This document shows, in pieces, positions 5,861 through 12,198 of a DNA stretch of 38,202 nucleotides (its first letter is position 1; every line of letters begins with the position of its first letter). Both the position numbers and the translations under genes were made by a program. The notes under the pieces are model-generated. The model was not told where the DNA came from, did no database searches, and saw only the letters and a program-made list of their open reading frames with translations. Source of the DNA: a virus; IMG/VR virus record IMGVR_UViG_3300030099_003974, positions 1 through 38,202 of that record; one strand, 5' to 3'.

Positions 5861-6317
5861 ATTGTTGCCCCCAATGTGCGATAAGAACGGATTCTGCTAA
5901 TCCGTCATGTTTTTTAAGTTTCCAGAGATCTTTATATGCAGGATATAACTCTGATGCTAAATTTCTTGCTTCTTCTTTATCGGAAGATAAACCATAATAT
6001 TTCTTCCATTCTTGCGGTCTAACTTCTACTACCTGATTAAAATAAATAGTTGTAGTACCTAATAGTATACCATAACCAAAACCAGTTTTAAAGGTAGAAG
6101 ATAATCCTTGTTGTGGCATAGCTTGTTGTTTTTCAATATAACAAGTTTGCAAATTAACACGTTGTATAAAAATATCTCTTAATTTAATAATATTAATATA
6201 TCGTGTTTTTTTATTGGCTATTTTTAATGTACTTACCGGCATTGATAAAACATTAAAAAAACTGCCATTCATAAATGTTATACCACCATTTAAACCTGGA
6301 TCTATACCACAAATCAT
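5850..6317 (-). CDS. RuvC-like Holliday-junction resolvase
   Basis: The 155-aa protein should cut branched DNA such as Holliday junctions and recombination intermediates before packaging. It shows the RNase H-type RuvC active-site order: Asp6 in GIDPGLNGG, Glu62 in CYIEKQQAMP, and Asp138 with Glu142 in KKHDGLAES. A glycine-rich GFGYGILLG segment in the middle is typical of the family. Length matches bacterial RuvC (about 170 aa). The start overlaps the HTH gene stop as ATGA, so it is in an operon with it. The exact substrate is inferred from the family. Confidence 0.9.
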   Translation of the reverse strand: MICGIDPGLNGGITFMNGSFFNVLSMPVSTLKIANKKTRYINIIKLRDIFIQRVNLQTCYIEKQQAMPQQGLSSTFKTGFGYGILLGTTTIYFNQVVEVRPQEWKKYYGLSSDKEEARNLASELYPAYKDLWKLKKHDGLAESVLIAHWGQQYGK

Positions 6318-6544
6318 TTTTGTTTTTTTCTTGGTTTAAGAATTAAATCACAATCTAAAGTTTCAGCCCAAACAAAAGCATTAAATAAAGTTGGTTTTCT
6401 ATTACCAATTTCCCATTTAGCAGTTAATCCATTAGCTATACCTGCTTTATGATCAATTTGAGGTTGTGATAAACCTAATTTATATCTTCTTTTTCTATAT
6501 TGTGAGATTAGTTTCTCACAAAATTTATTTTCATTATCTGTCAT
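6314..6544 (-). CDS. XRE/Cro-type HTH transcriptional regulator (76 aa)
   Basis: Residues about 12-60 form a Cro/CI-type five-helix HTH: YRKRRYKLGLSQPQIDHKAG, then NGLTAKWEIGNRKPTLFNAF. The ATG at 6544 was chosen over a TTG at 6577 because the TTG lies inside the TGTGAATTG motif and a GGGGG ribosome site precedes the ATG. It heads the leftward island and sits directly below one copy of the motif found ahead of the late blocks. It is thus a natural candidate for the protein that binds the motif and controls itself and the late genes; this is inference from position. Confidence 0.85.
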   Translation of the reverse strand: MTDNENKFCEKLISQYRKRRYKLGLSQPQIDHKAGIANGLTAKWEIGNRKPTLFNAFVWAETLDCDLILKPRKKQK

Positions 6545-6647
6545 TAAGTTAAGCCCCCACTTAAAATTTAATGTCAATTCACATTACATAATGACATGAT
6601 TAAAAATAAAAGCCAATAATATTTTTATAATTGAAAGGATAATTTAA
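6545..6647. promoter_or_regulatory. Divergent control region with regulatory motif copy 2 and inverted repeats
   Basis: This 103-base gap separates the leftward HTH gene from the rightward gene at 6648. It holds motif copy 2 (6572-6585; minus strand AATGTGAATTGACA). An inverted repeat, ATGTCA (6571-6576) with TGACAT (6592-6597), surrounds the motif, and CATTA-N2-TAATG (6582-6593) lies inside it. Such symmetry suits a dimeric repressor or activator, most simply the adjacent HTH protein. The motif is only 31 bases from the start codon, too close for it to be a -35 box with a -10 downstream. Confidence 0.65.
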
Positions 6648-6863
6648 ATGGAAATATTAATAGAAGGAGCTGAGAACACTCTCCATATTAGAAACCTTGC
6701 TTTATTAAAAGCATTAAGGTTAGAAATACTAGGTATGAATAGAAGTAAAGGAAGTTCTGCTTATAGTATTATAAAGAAAGAAAATAATTTAAAAGGTTCT
6801 AAAATAAAAGTTTTTAAACAATTTGAATCAATAATAAGAAAGTCAATAAATGAAAAAAATTAA
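6648..6863 (+). CDS. Hypothetical conserved small phage protein (71 aa)
   Basis: The ATG follows a GAAAGGA ribosome site. It is a helical protein with LALLKALRLEILGMNRSKG followed by SAYSIIKKENNLKGSK, a layout familiar from small phage proteins of unknown function. It is the first gene of the second rightward block, which encodes the recombination proteins, and overlaps an alternative start of the next gene. Confidence 0.75.
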   Translation: MEILIEGAENTLHIRNLALLKALRLEILGMNRSKGSSAYSIIKKENNLKGSKIKVFKQFESIIRKSINEKN

Positions 6864-6897
6864 TATAAAATTAAAATCAATTAATAAGGAGAAATTA

Positions 6898-7143
6898 ATG
6901 TCTGATTATGAAATGGCAAAAATACATGAAGAAAAATTACAATTAAAAAGAAACCCTGATGTTGTTGATTTAGAAACAGCTATTAAAAATACAGAAGTAA
7001 TACAAATATTGACTCAAGCATGTATTAAATTAGATGATAAAAAAGCTATAGAAGGTATACTTAATATTATTAAGAATTTATCTACAGATAATATTTCTAA
7101 TTTAGATCACATTGCTGAAGAACATTGGTATGATAAACAATGA
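6898..7143 (+). CDS. Hypothetical helical protein (81 aa)
   Basis: The ATG at 6898 has an ideal AAGGAG site seven bases upstream, so the earlier ATG at 6850, which overlaps the preceding gene, was not used. The product is acidic and fully helical in appearance, without a known motif (EMAKIHEEKLQLKRN, then NTEVIQILTQACIKLDD). Its stop overlaps the exonuclease start by four bases as ATGA, suggesting coupling with the recombination genes. Confidence 0.75.
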   Translation: MSDYEMAKIHEEKLQLKRNPDVVDLETAIKNTEVIQILTQACIKLDDKKAIEGILNIIKNLSTDNISNLDHIAEEHWYDKQ

Positions 7144-8051
7144 AAAATGAATTAACAAAAGAACAAATAGAACGTAGAAAATTAGGTATAGGAGGCTCTG
7201 ATGCCAGAATTATAGCTAATGGTACACAAGAAGATTGGCACGCACTTTGGATGCAAAAAATAGGAGAATTAGAACCCAAATTTAATAGACAACAAAGATT
7301 TCTTATGTCTTTAGGTGTTGCTACAGAACCTATAACATTAGAAAGATTAAATGAAGAAGTTCCTCTTATGAAACCAGAATTGACATCAGATGGCATTGAA
7401 AAATACAAAAAATCTTTAGAATGTGTTGATAATGAATATAAATTTTTACGTTGTAATTTAGATGCAAGAGTTTTATCTACAGGACAAGCTGTTGAAGTTA
7501 AATATCATACAGGAAATAAATCATTTTCTGAATTAGCAGAATATTATGCACCTCAATTACAACATAATATGATGTGTAGTAATTCTACAAATATAGTTTT
7601 TGCTGTTACATTTGGTCATTATGGCACATTTAAATGGGAATTAATTAAAGCAGATTATAATTGGTTAGCTCAATACGTTGAAAAAGCTATTAAATTTTGG
7701 GATTTAGTAGAAAAACGTATACCACCATTTAAAAATTTTAATGAAAAAGAAATGGCTAATCCAGATCAATCAATGCTTAAAACTATTGATATGACAAAAA
7801 CTAAATCATCAAATGCCTGGACAGAACACGCTATTTCATGGCTAGTTAATAAACCATATGTAGAAAAATTTAAAAATGCAGAAACAGAATTAAAATCGTT
7901 AATACCAAAACAAGCCAATATAGCTATTGGTAATGGTATAAAAATTAAACGTGCCAGAAATAATCGTTTAACTATAACAGAAGATAATTTAGAAGATTTT
8001 ATAAAAGAATCAAAAAATATGTTTACAAATGGAAAAGAAAGTGAGGATTAA
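7140..8051 (+). CDS. YqaJ-like viral recombinase exonuclease (lambda Exo superfamily)
   Basis: This 303-aa nuclease probably resects double-stranded DNA ends to make 3' single strands for annealing. It has the YqaJ layout: KLGIGGSDARIIANG near residues 14-28, Asp108 in CNLDARV, the E-x-K pair Glu119 and Lys121 in VEVKYHTG, and the YAPQLQHNMMCS helix (Gln139, Gln141) of the lambda-exonuclease fold. The C-terminal third is helical. It abuts the annealing-protein gene with no gap, the classic exonuclease-plus-annealase pair. Family assignment is secure; exact polarity is inferred from the family. Confidence 0.9.
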   Translation: MKNELTKEQIERRKLGIGGSDARIIANGTQEDWHALWMQKIGELEPKFNRQQRFLMSLGVATEPITLERLNEEVPLMKPELTSDGIEKYKKSLECVDNEYKFLRCNLDARVLSTGQAVEVKYHTGNKSFSELAEYYAPQLQHNMMCSNSTNIVFAVTFGHYGTFKWELIKADYNWLAQYVEKAIKFWDLVEKRIPPFKNFNEKEMANPDQSMLKTIDMTKTKSSNAWTEHAISWLVNKPYVEKFKNAETELKSLIPKQANIAIGNGIKIKRARNNRLTITEDNLEDFIKESKNMFTNGKESED

Positions 8052-8699
8052 ATGTCTTATTATACAAAAGAAAAGAAAAAAGCTAATTTAGAACTATGGG
8101 AGCAAGTAAGTAGAACAAATCCTGCTCATACAAAACCTGTTTCTTTTGGTCGAGGATTTACAGCTATTGATGCACATTCTCAAATTATGTGTGCAACAGA
8201 GGCATTTGGCCCAATAGGTAAAGGTTGGGGTTATAATGCAGAATATAAAGTATGCATTGAAGAAAAAATTATTATAGCATACGTTACTGTTTGGCATACA
8301 GAGCCTCGTCAAAGTTTTGGCCCTATATGTTCTATTGCTTCTTTATACAATAAAAAAGGACAACTAGATGATGATGCAGGTAAAAAAGCTATGACTGACG
8401 CTTTAACTAAAGGTTTATCTCATTTAGGTTTTAATGCTGATGTATTTTTAGGCAAATTTGATGATAATAAATATGTTCAAAAAATTACAGAAGATATAAA
8501 ACAAGAAACAGTAAAAGAAACAACATTACCAGATAATATAAAAACAATAATAAAAGAATTAAATAAAGCAACAAATAAAGATGCTTATGAAAAAATGATT
8601 AAAAAATACCTAAATGATCTAAATGGAATGACAGATGCAGAAAAAATAAAATATAGAGGTGAAGTATTAGAAAAAAGAAAAGAACTTGGGATAATTTAA
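8052..8699 (+). CDS. Single-strand annealing protein, Rad52/Erf-Sak type
   Basis: The 215-aa protein should anneal the single strands produced by the preceding exonuclease. Residues 30-150 carry the Rad52-like phage pattern: FGRGFTAIDAHSQIMCATE, FGPIGKGWGY, and the strongly conserved LDDDAGKKAMTDALTKGLSH followed by GFNADVFLGKFDD. The C-terminal 60 residues are charged and variable, as usual. It starts immediately after the exonuclease stop. Near its 3' end a run of six A (8671-8676) lies where a zinc-ribbon frame in the -1 register begins, so a frameshifted longer form is possible. Confidence 0.9.
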   Translation: MSYYTKEKKKANLELWEQVSRTNPAHTKPVSFGRGFTAIDAHSQIMCATEAFGPIGKGWGYNAEYKVCIEEKIIIAYVTVWHTEPRQSFGPICSIASLYNKKGQLDDDAGKKAMTDALTKGLSHLGFNADVFLGKFDDNKYVQKITEDIKQETVKETTLPDNIKTIIKELNKATNKDAYEKMIKKYLNDLNGMTDAEKIKYRGEVLEKRKELGII

Positions 8700-8851
8700 G
8701 AAGTCCTTATAAAAAATGTGCTTACTGTAAAATATCAAAACCAGTAGGTGAAGTTATTCCTTTTTTAACTCCTGACGGTAATAACCATTGGTGGGCTTGT
8801 AGAACTGGTAATTGTTCTACAAAATATAGAGAATTATTAAAATTTTTATAG
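8666..8851 (+). CDS. Zinc-ribbon microprotein with apparent ATT start, or -1 frameshift extension of the annealing protein
   Basis: This 61-codon frame overlaps the annealing-protein end in the -1 register. It carries a clear zinc-ribbon pattern: KKCAYCK, about 27 residues, then WWACRTGNCS (C-x2-C and C-x4-C). No ATG, GTG, TTG or CTG occurs in the frame before the first cysteine. Two readings fit. One is an ATT start at 8666 just after an AGAGGTGA ribosome-site-like stretch. The other is a -1 slip on the A-run at 8671-8676, fusing the ribbon to the annealing protein. The conserved-looking cysteines make chance unlikely. Its role is probably nucleic-acid binding. Confidence 0.65.
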   Translation: MRKKKRTWDNLRSPYKKCAYCKISKPVGEVIPFLTPDGNNHWWACRTGNCSTKYRELLKFL

Positions 8852-8864
8852 AAAGACTTCTGAA

Positions 8865-9191
8865 ATGCAAGAAATGTGGATTACAGAACCATTAAGGGAA
8901 TCTCTTGTTGAAATTTCAGAATTACAAAATCCTGATATTTATATAGGTACAGATCTTATTTGGTTACAAGATAGAAAAAAAACTTTTGTTTTTGGAATAC
9001 ATAATAATTATTGTAAATTTCATGTAACATATATAAATGAAAAAAAGAAAACTACATATTTATGTGTAGAAACTGAAGAACCAATAAATCCCCCTAAAGA
9101 TATAGGAAAATATTTAGATGAATTTATATTAGATATTTTCACTAAAATAATAAGCCAATTAAATAAAGGTATAGGAGTAAATATAATATGA
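8865..9191 (+). CDS. Hypothetical protein (108 aa)
   Basis: The ATG lies 14 bases after the zinc-ribbon stop with a weak GAAAGA site. The product has a central beta-rich part (KTFVFGIHNNYCKFHVTYI, then TTYLCVETEE) and a helical end. No family was recognised. It overlaps the ParB-like gene by four bases (ATGA), so the two are likely expressed together. Confidence 0.75.
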   Translation: MQEMWITEPLRESLVEISELQNPDIYIGTDLIWLQDRKKTFVFGIHNNYCKFHVTYINEKKKTTYLCVETEEPINPPKDIGKYLDEFILDIFTKIISQLNKGIGVNII

Positions 9192-9919
9192 AAAATAATA
9201 TATTAATTACAAAAGATTACTCTCAATTTAAATTTGTTAAAGGAAATAGAGCTATTAATTATACTCATGTAAATAATTTAGTTGAAAGTATTAAAGAAAA
9301 AGATTTACAAATGCCTATTATTGTTGATGAAAATATGAATGTTGTTGATGGTCAACATAGATTAGAGGCATATAGATTATTAAAAAAACCTGTTCATTAT
9401 ATTGTTAAAAAGAATTTTAATTTAACAGATATAAGACAAATTAATTCCGTTCAAAAAAGTTGGACACCTATAACATATATGAACTCTTTTAAAGATTTAG
9501 GAGTTGAAGATTATGTTTACCTGGAATGGTTTGTTCGTACTTATAAATTTGGCATTATTGAAAGTTGTCAAATGCTAACAAATGGTTCGCAACAAGGTAA
9601 AAAAGATGCCATAGAATTTAAGTTAGGTAATTTTAAAATTACTAATTTAGAAAAAGGTAAAAAAATGGCTATTAGAATTAATAAAATTGGTGAATATTTT
9701 CAATATTATAAAAAAAGAACTTTTGTAGCGGCTATGATATTTTCATTTAAACATAAAGAATTTGAATGGAGTAGATTTGAACAAAAACTTGAAAATTTTT
9801 CATCAATGTTAAAAAATCAAGGTAGTCGTAATGATTTTCTTATTAATATAGAAAAATTATATAATCATAAAACTTCTATAGATAAAAAAATAAGATTTGA
9901 TTTGAACATGAAGGTCTAG
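9188..9919 (+). CDS. ParB-like nuclease-domain protein (243 aa)
   Basis: Residues about 15-100 match the ParB/Srx N-terminal domain: THVNNLVESIKEKDLQMPII, then NVVDGQHRLEAYRLL, whose GQHR corresponds to the nucleotide-binding GxxR box of ParB. The rest is a helical domain without an obvious parS-reading HTH. In phages this domain occurs in proteins of varied or unknown role, including nucleases and regulators. It is about 830 bp from a perfect parS-type site at 10748-10763, which raises the question of a link, though specific recognition cannot be read from the protein. A hairpin overlaps its stop codon. Confidence 0.8.
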   Translation: MKNNILITKDYSQFKFVKGNRAINYTHVNNLVESIKEKDLQMPIIVDENMNVVDGQHRLEAYRLLKKPVHYIVKKNFNLTDIRQINSVQKSWTPITYMNSFKDLGVEDYVYLEWFVRTYKFGIIESCQMLTNGSQQGKKDAIEFKLGNFKITNLEKGKKMAIRINKIGEYFQYYKKRTFVAAMIFSFKHKEFEWSRFEQKLENFSSMLKNQGSRNDFLINIEKLYNHKTSIDKKIRFDLNMKV

Positions 9920-9949
9920 AAATTGCATCACGCTAACCTCTAGACCTTC
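9910..9949 (+). other. Hairpin overlapping the stop of the ParB-like gene
   Basis: A perfect 11-bp stem (GAAGGTCTAGA with TCTAGACCTTC) includes the TAG stop codon and has an 18-base loop. No T-run follows. Part of the loop (ATTGCA plus CACG) can also pair with CGTGCAAT at 9970-9977, giving an alternative fold. It could protect or process the mRNA or form a roadblock. Confidence 0.65.
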
Positions 9950-10002
9950 GCCCAACACGAAAGCTCATCGTGCAATATTAATCTAACAAAGAGGATATTA
10001 TA

Positions 10003-10320
10003 ATGCAATTATATACTAAAAAAGAAAAAACCATTATGCAAAAAAACTGGGAAATAGAACAAAATACAGGAGAAATGCAAAATCCTGTTATTAAATTATT
10101 TAATCCTAGCGGACTAGGAACCTGGTTTATTTCATCATTATCACCAGATGAAACATTAAGTTACGGAGTAGCTAAATTATTTGAAAATGAAATAGGAAGT
10201 ATAGATATGGAAGGATTAAAAAAAACAGTATGTCCCCCATTTGGTTTGCCTATAGAAAAAGACCTTTATTTTAGTTCACAAAAATATTCAATAGAAGATT
10301 GTTTACATAAAGATTTATAG
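10003..10320 (+). CDS. DUF2958-like protein (105 aa)
   Basis: The ATG follows an AGAGGA ribosome site after an 83-base spacer. The sequence fits the DUF2958 pattern of small plasmid and phage proteins: VIKLFNPSGLGTWFISSLS, an ENEIGSIDMEGLK turn, and PFGLPIEKDLYF at the end. The family is often found near anti-restriction and mobile-element genes, but its function is not known to me. It is in a rightward run with the next two small genes. Confidence 0.7.
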   Translation: MQLYTKKEKTIMQKNWEIEQNTGEMQNPVIKLFNPSGLGTWFISSLSPDETLSYGVAKLFENEIGSIDMEGLKKTVCPPFGLPIEKDLYFSSQKYSIEDCLHKDL

Positions 10321-10329
10321 GAAAAAAAA

Positions 10330-10551
10330 TTGTATAATGAAGATGATACAAAAAGATTAGATGCTTTATATAAATTAGATGCCATTAAAGAAACAGTTAT
10401 AGTTTTAGAAAGTTTAATTAAAAATAATGCTAAACCAGAAGATATTATGAGAGATTTTACTAAAACTAAAACTAGTAGCGATTGGATAATAGTATTTGCA
10501 CATATGGCTACTTGGTATTATATTACACAAAAAAGAAAAGAAGGAAAATAG
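10330..10551 (+). CDS. Hypothetical small helical protein (73 aa)
   Basis: A TTG at 10330 is preceded by TAGGA, and no ATG or GTG start fits better, so a TTG start is likely. The protein is helical and acidic (KRLDALYKLDAIKETVIVLE) with an aromatic C-terminal helix (FAHMATWYYITQKRKEGK). No family was recognised. The next ribosome site starts at its stop codon. Confidence 0.65.
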   Translation: MYNEDDTKRLDALYKLDAIKETVIVLESLIKNNAKPEDIMRDFTKTKTSSDWIIVFAHMATWYYITQKRKEGK

Positions 10552-10561
10552 GAGAGTAAAA

Positions 10562-10747
10562 ATAATAGAAAAACCTAAAAAACAAGTAACATTAAATAAT
10601 CTTATTGCAGATTGTGTATGTGTTGATGGTGAAATAGAGTTAAGAGTAACAGTAGAAGGCGTTCAATATTATAGAAAGATAGATATTCAATCAGCCTCAT
10701 GGACAGTAAAAAGAATTGTAGACGCTATAAATCAAGCTGATAAATAA
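10562..10747 (+). CDS. Hypothetical small protein with unusual start (about 61 aa)
   Basis: The frame encodes a beta-rich domain (CVCVDGEIELRVTVEGVQYY, then KIDIQSASWTVKRIVDAI) and is convincingly coding. Its in-frame TTG at 10496 would overlap the previous gene by 56 bases without a ribosome site. A GGAG at 10551-10554 instead points to the ATA at 10562, seven bases away. A rare ATA start is therefore proposed. This is the last rightward gene, and its TAA is followed at once by the parS palindrome. Confidence 0.6.
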   Translation: MIEKPKKQVTLNNLIADCVCVDGEIELRVTVEGVQYYRKIDIQSASWTVKRIVDAINQADK

Positions 10748-10764
10748 TGTTTCACGTGAAACAT
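10747..10764. promoter_or_regulatory. Perfect parS-type ParB-binding site between convergent arms
   Basis: ATGTTTCACGTGAAACAT is an 18-bp perfect palindrome. Its inner 16 bases (10748-10763) equal the widespread bacterial chromosomal parS consensus TGTTNCACGTGAAACA. It fills the gap between the rightward TAA (10745-10747) and the leftward stop at 10765-10767. Host or phage ParB could load here. As RNA it could also fold into a 7-bp stem with an ACGT loop, so it might double as a weak bidirectional terminator. Confidence 0.85.
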
Positions 10765-11220
10765 TTATAACCATTTACCTGAAATCATCATTTCTGATAA
10801 ACGTTGAGCTCGTCTTTTTGTTTGTCTAGCCCATAAACTGCTTACCATTTCTGAAGAAGCTTTTGTCCAATTTCTTTCTTCTATTGCTTTAAAAAAATTC
10901 GGCCATTTTTTAGGATTAAAACGAGTTATTCCCATATTAAATGCCATATCAATAACAACAGCTTTACGAACATCACTTAAATGTTCTATAGGAAAATCTT
11001 TAATTTCTGCTTCAACTCTTAAAATATCGTTTAATAACAATGATTTAGCTTCATCTTCTGATATTCCTAAACCATCTTTAGCTATATTTCTTCCAACACC
11101 TATTGTTGGATGACCTACAAGTATATCACCAGCTCCAACTTCTTGACCAGTAGAATCATCATAAACTTTTAAAATCATACCTTCGTGATCTATAATTAAA
11201 TCTAATAAATTATTTTGCAT
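10765..11220 (-). CDS. Endolysin: T4-type lysozyme (GH24)
   Basis: The 151-aa enzyme should cleave peptidoglycan glycan chains at lysis. It has the T4-lysozyme catalytic arrangement: Glu13 in IIDHEGMILKVYDD, an Asp at 21 or 22, and Thr39 in GHPTIGVGRN. Further family blocks are FNMGITRFNPKKWPNFFKAI and the C-terminal SSLWARQTKRRAQRLSEM. There is no signal peptide, so export through a holin is expected, and a holin-like gene lies nearby. It is the last leftward gene, and its stop abuts the parS palindrome. Confidence 0.9.
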   Translation of the reverse strand: MQNNLLDLIIDHEGMILKVYDDSTGQEVGAGDILVGHPTIGVGRNIAKDGLGISEDEAKSLLLNDILRVEAEIKDFPIEHLSDVRKAVVIDMAFNMGITRFNPKKWPNFFKAIEERNWTKASSEMVSSLWARQTKRRAQRLSEMMISGKWL

Positions 11221-11383
11221 TAATTTTTTCCTTTAATTTTTTTATAAGAGTTTGTTTTTTATATCTTCTATCTAATTCTATATTATATTTTCGACCTAAT
11301 ATTTCTAATTCTGCTTTACTCATTTTAGTTAAATCATTTGATGTTTTTGGTTTACCAAATAACCATTCAAAAAAACCTGCCAT
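11210..11383 (-). CDS. Small SAP/Rho-N-like protein (57 aa)
   Basis: This gene has a GGAG site eight bases before ATG at 11383 and overlaps the lysozyme start by 11 bases. The product begins MAGFFEWLFGKPK. Residues about 20-55 carry the pattern MSKAELEILGRKYNIELDRR followed by LIKKLKEKI, which matches the short two-helix SAP/Rho-N-like motif common in small phage proteins. It may bind nucleic acid or another phage protein. Its presence inside the lysis block is likely positional only. Confidence 0.7.
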   Translation of the reverse strand: MAGFFEWLFGKPKTSNDLTKMSKAELEILGRKYNIELDRRYKKQTLIKKLKEKINAK

Positions 11384-11384
11384 A

Positions 11385-11648
11385 TTATTTCTCCAATTTA
11401 TCGTTAAGAATAAGTTTTAACATATCATTACTAGAAGAATCGAGTTTATTACTTTGCTTAATATCATTTTGCATCATACGTAAAATTTTTCGATTTTCTG
11501 ATAATTCATTATGAACATTATCTTGAATTTGGCGTATTTCTGCCAAAACATTATTAATTAAACCTTTAACTAAAAAAATAAATATATAACCAACAACTGC
11601 CGCCATAAAGACACCAGTTCCGGCTTCTGCTATTTGACTTAAGTCCAA
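11385..11648 (-). CDS. Membrane-anchored coiled-coil protein, possible holin-like (87 aa)
   Basis: One hydrophobic segment near residues 12-29 (GVFMAAVVGYIFIFLVKG) is followed by a long polar coiled coil (IRQIQDNVHNELSENRKILR). The start is probably a TTG at 11648 overlapping the SNase gene end; no ATG fits before the membrane segment. One N-terminal TM plus a soluble tail resembles some accessory holins, but the identity is not certain. Confidence 0.6.
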   Translation of the reverse strand: MDLSQIAEAGTGVFMAAVVGYIFIFLVKGLINNVLAEIRQIQDNVHNELSENRKILRMMQNDIKQSNKLDSSSNDMLKLILNDKLEK

Positions 11649-11998
11649 GGTTCTTTAGGCCCATAACCAAAATAACTCCTGGCATGACCTTCCTCTATTA
11701 ATTGTTCACATATATTATGTCCTTCAACATATGGAACACCTAATATTCTGCCAAATTTACCTTTACCATCTTTTTCTGTTCTTATGGTAAAATTCTTTTG
11801 CAATAACTCCTTAAGACGAGCTTTCGCCAATAAACCCAATTTTTTTTCATCCAAATTTCGTGTTCGACTTTCTGGTGTATTAATGCCATATAAACGCACT
11901 CGTTCCTTTCGCAACCACACCTTAAATCCCAAGTCAATATCCACATCTATGGTATCTCCATCTACAACTCTACGTAACACGCAACGATATTCATACAT
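11639..11998 (-). CDS. SNase-like (thermonuclease-type) nuclease (119 aa)
   Basis: The protein carries the staphylococcal-nuclease core: RRVVDGDTIDVDIDLGF with calcium-binding acidic residues, the RVRLYGINTPES block with the catalytic Arg/Glu region, and KFGRILGVPYVEGHN with the second conserved Arg. No signal peptide is visible. The ATG at 11998 overlaps the preceding stop as TAATG; a GTG at 12007 is an alternative. It would cut DNA or RNA with calcium. Its place within the lysis genes suggests late host-DNA breakdown or clearing of released DNA, which is inference. Confidence 0.85.
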   Translation of the reverse strand: MYEYRCVLRRVVDGDTIDVDIDLGFKVWLRKERVRLYGINTPESRTRNLDEKKLGLLAKARLKELLQKNFTIRTEKDGKGKFGRILGVPYVEGHNICEQLIEEGHARSYFGYGPKEPWT

Positions 11999-12198
11999 TA
12001 ACTGCACAACCTTTCGTATATTTCATTATGAATTAATAAATCATCAACAAGTTCATCAGATATAACATCTATATCTTCATCTGTTGGATTAATAGGACTG
12101 GATATTATGCAATATCCTTTATTTCCGCTTCCTATACTTCCGCAACTTACCACGCTTAGACAAAGCAGAAGTAGCATTAATTTTTTTCTTAACTTCAT
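11998..12198 (-). CDS. Probable o-spanin (Rz1-like outer-membrane lipoprotein)
   Basis: The 66-aa product starts with a lipoprotein signal: basic MKLRKK, a leucine-rich core, then the lipobox VVSC with Cys19. The mature part (about 47 aa) contains INPTDEDIDVISDELVDD and ends LIHNEIYERLCS, a pattern often seen in small phage outer-membrane spanins. Its 5' end is embedded in the preceding gene by 80 bases in another frame, the overlapping layout typical of Rz/Rz1 pairs. It should disrupt the outer membrane together with its inner-membrane partner. Confidence 0.75.
   Translation of the reverse strand: MKLRKKLMLLLLCLSVVSCGSIGSGNKGYCIISSPINPTDEDIDVISDELVDDLLIHNEIYERLCS

Noticed and set aside
6572-6585. 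TTGACA inside the regulatory motif read as a sigma-70 -35 box
   Set aside because: Only copies 1 and 2 contain TTGACA, the start codon at 6544 leaves no room for a -10 box, and no good -10 exists 17 bases downstream in most copies.
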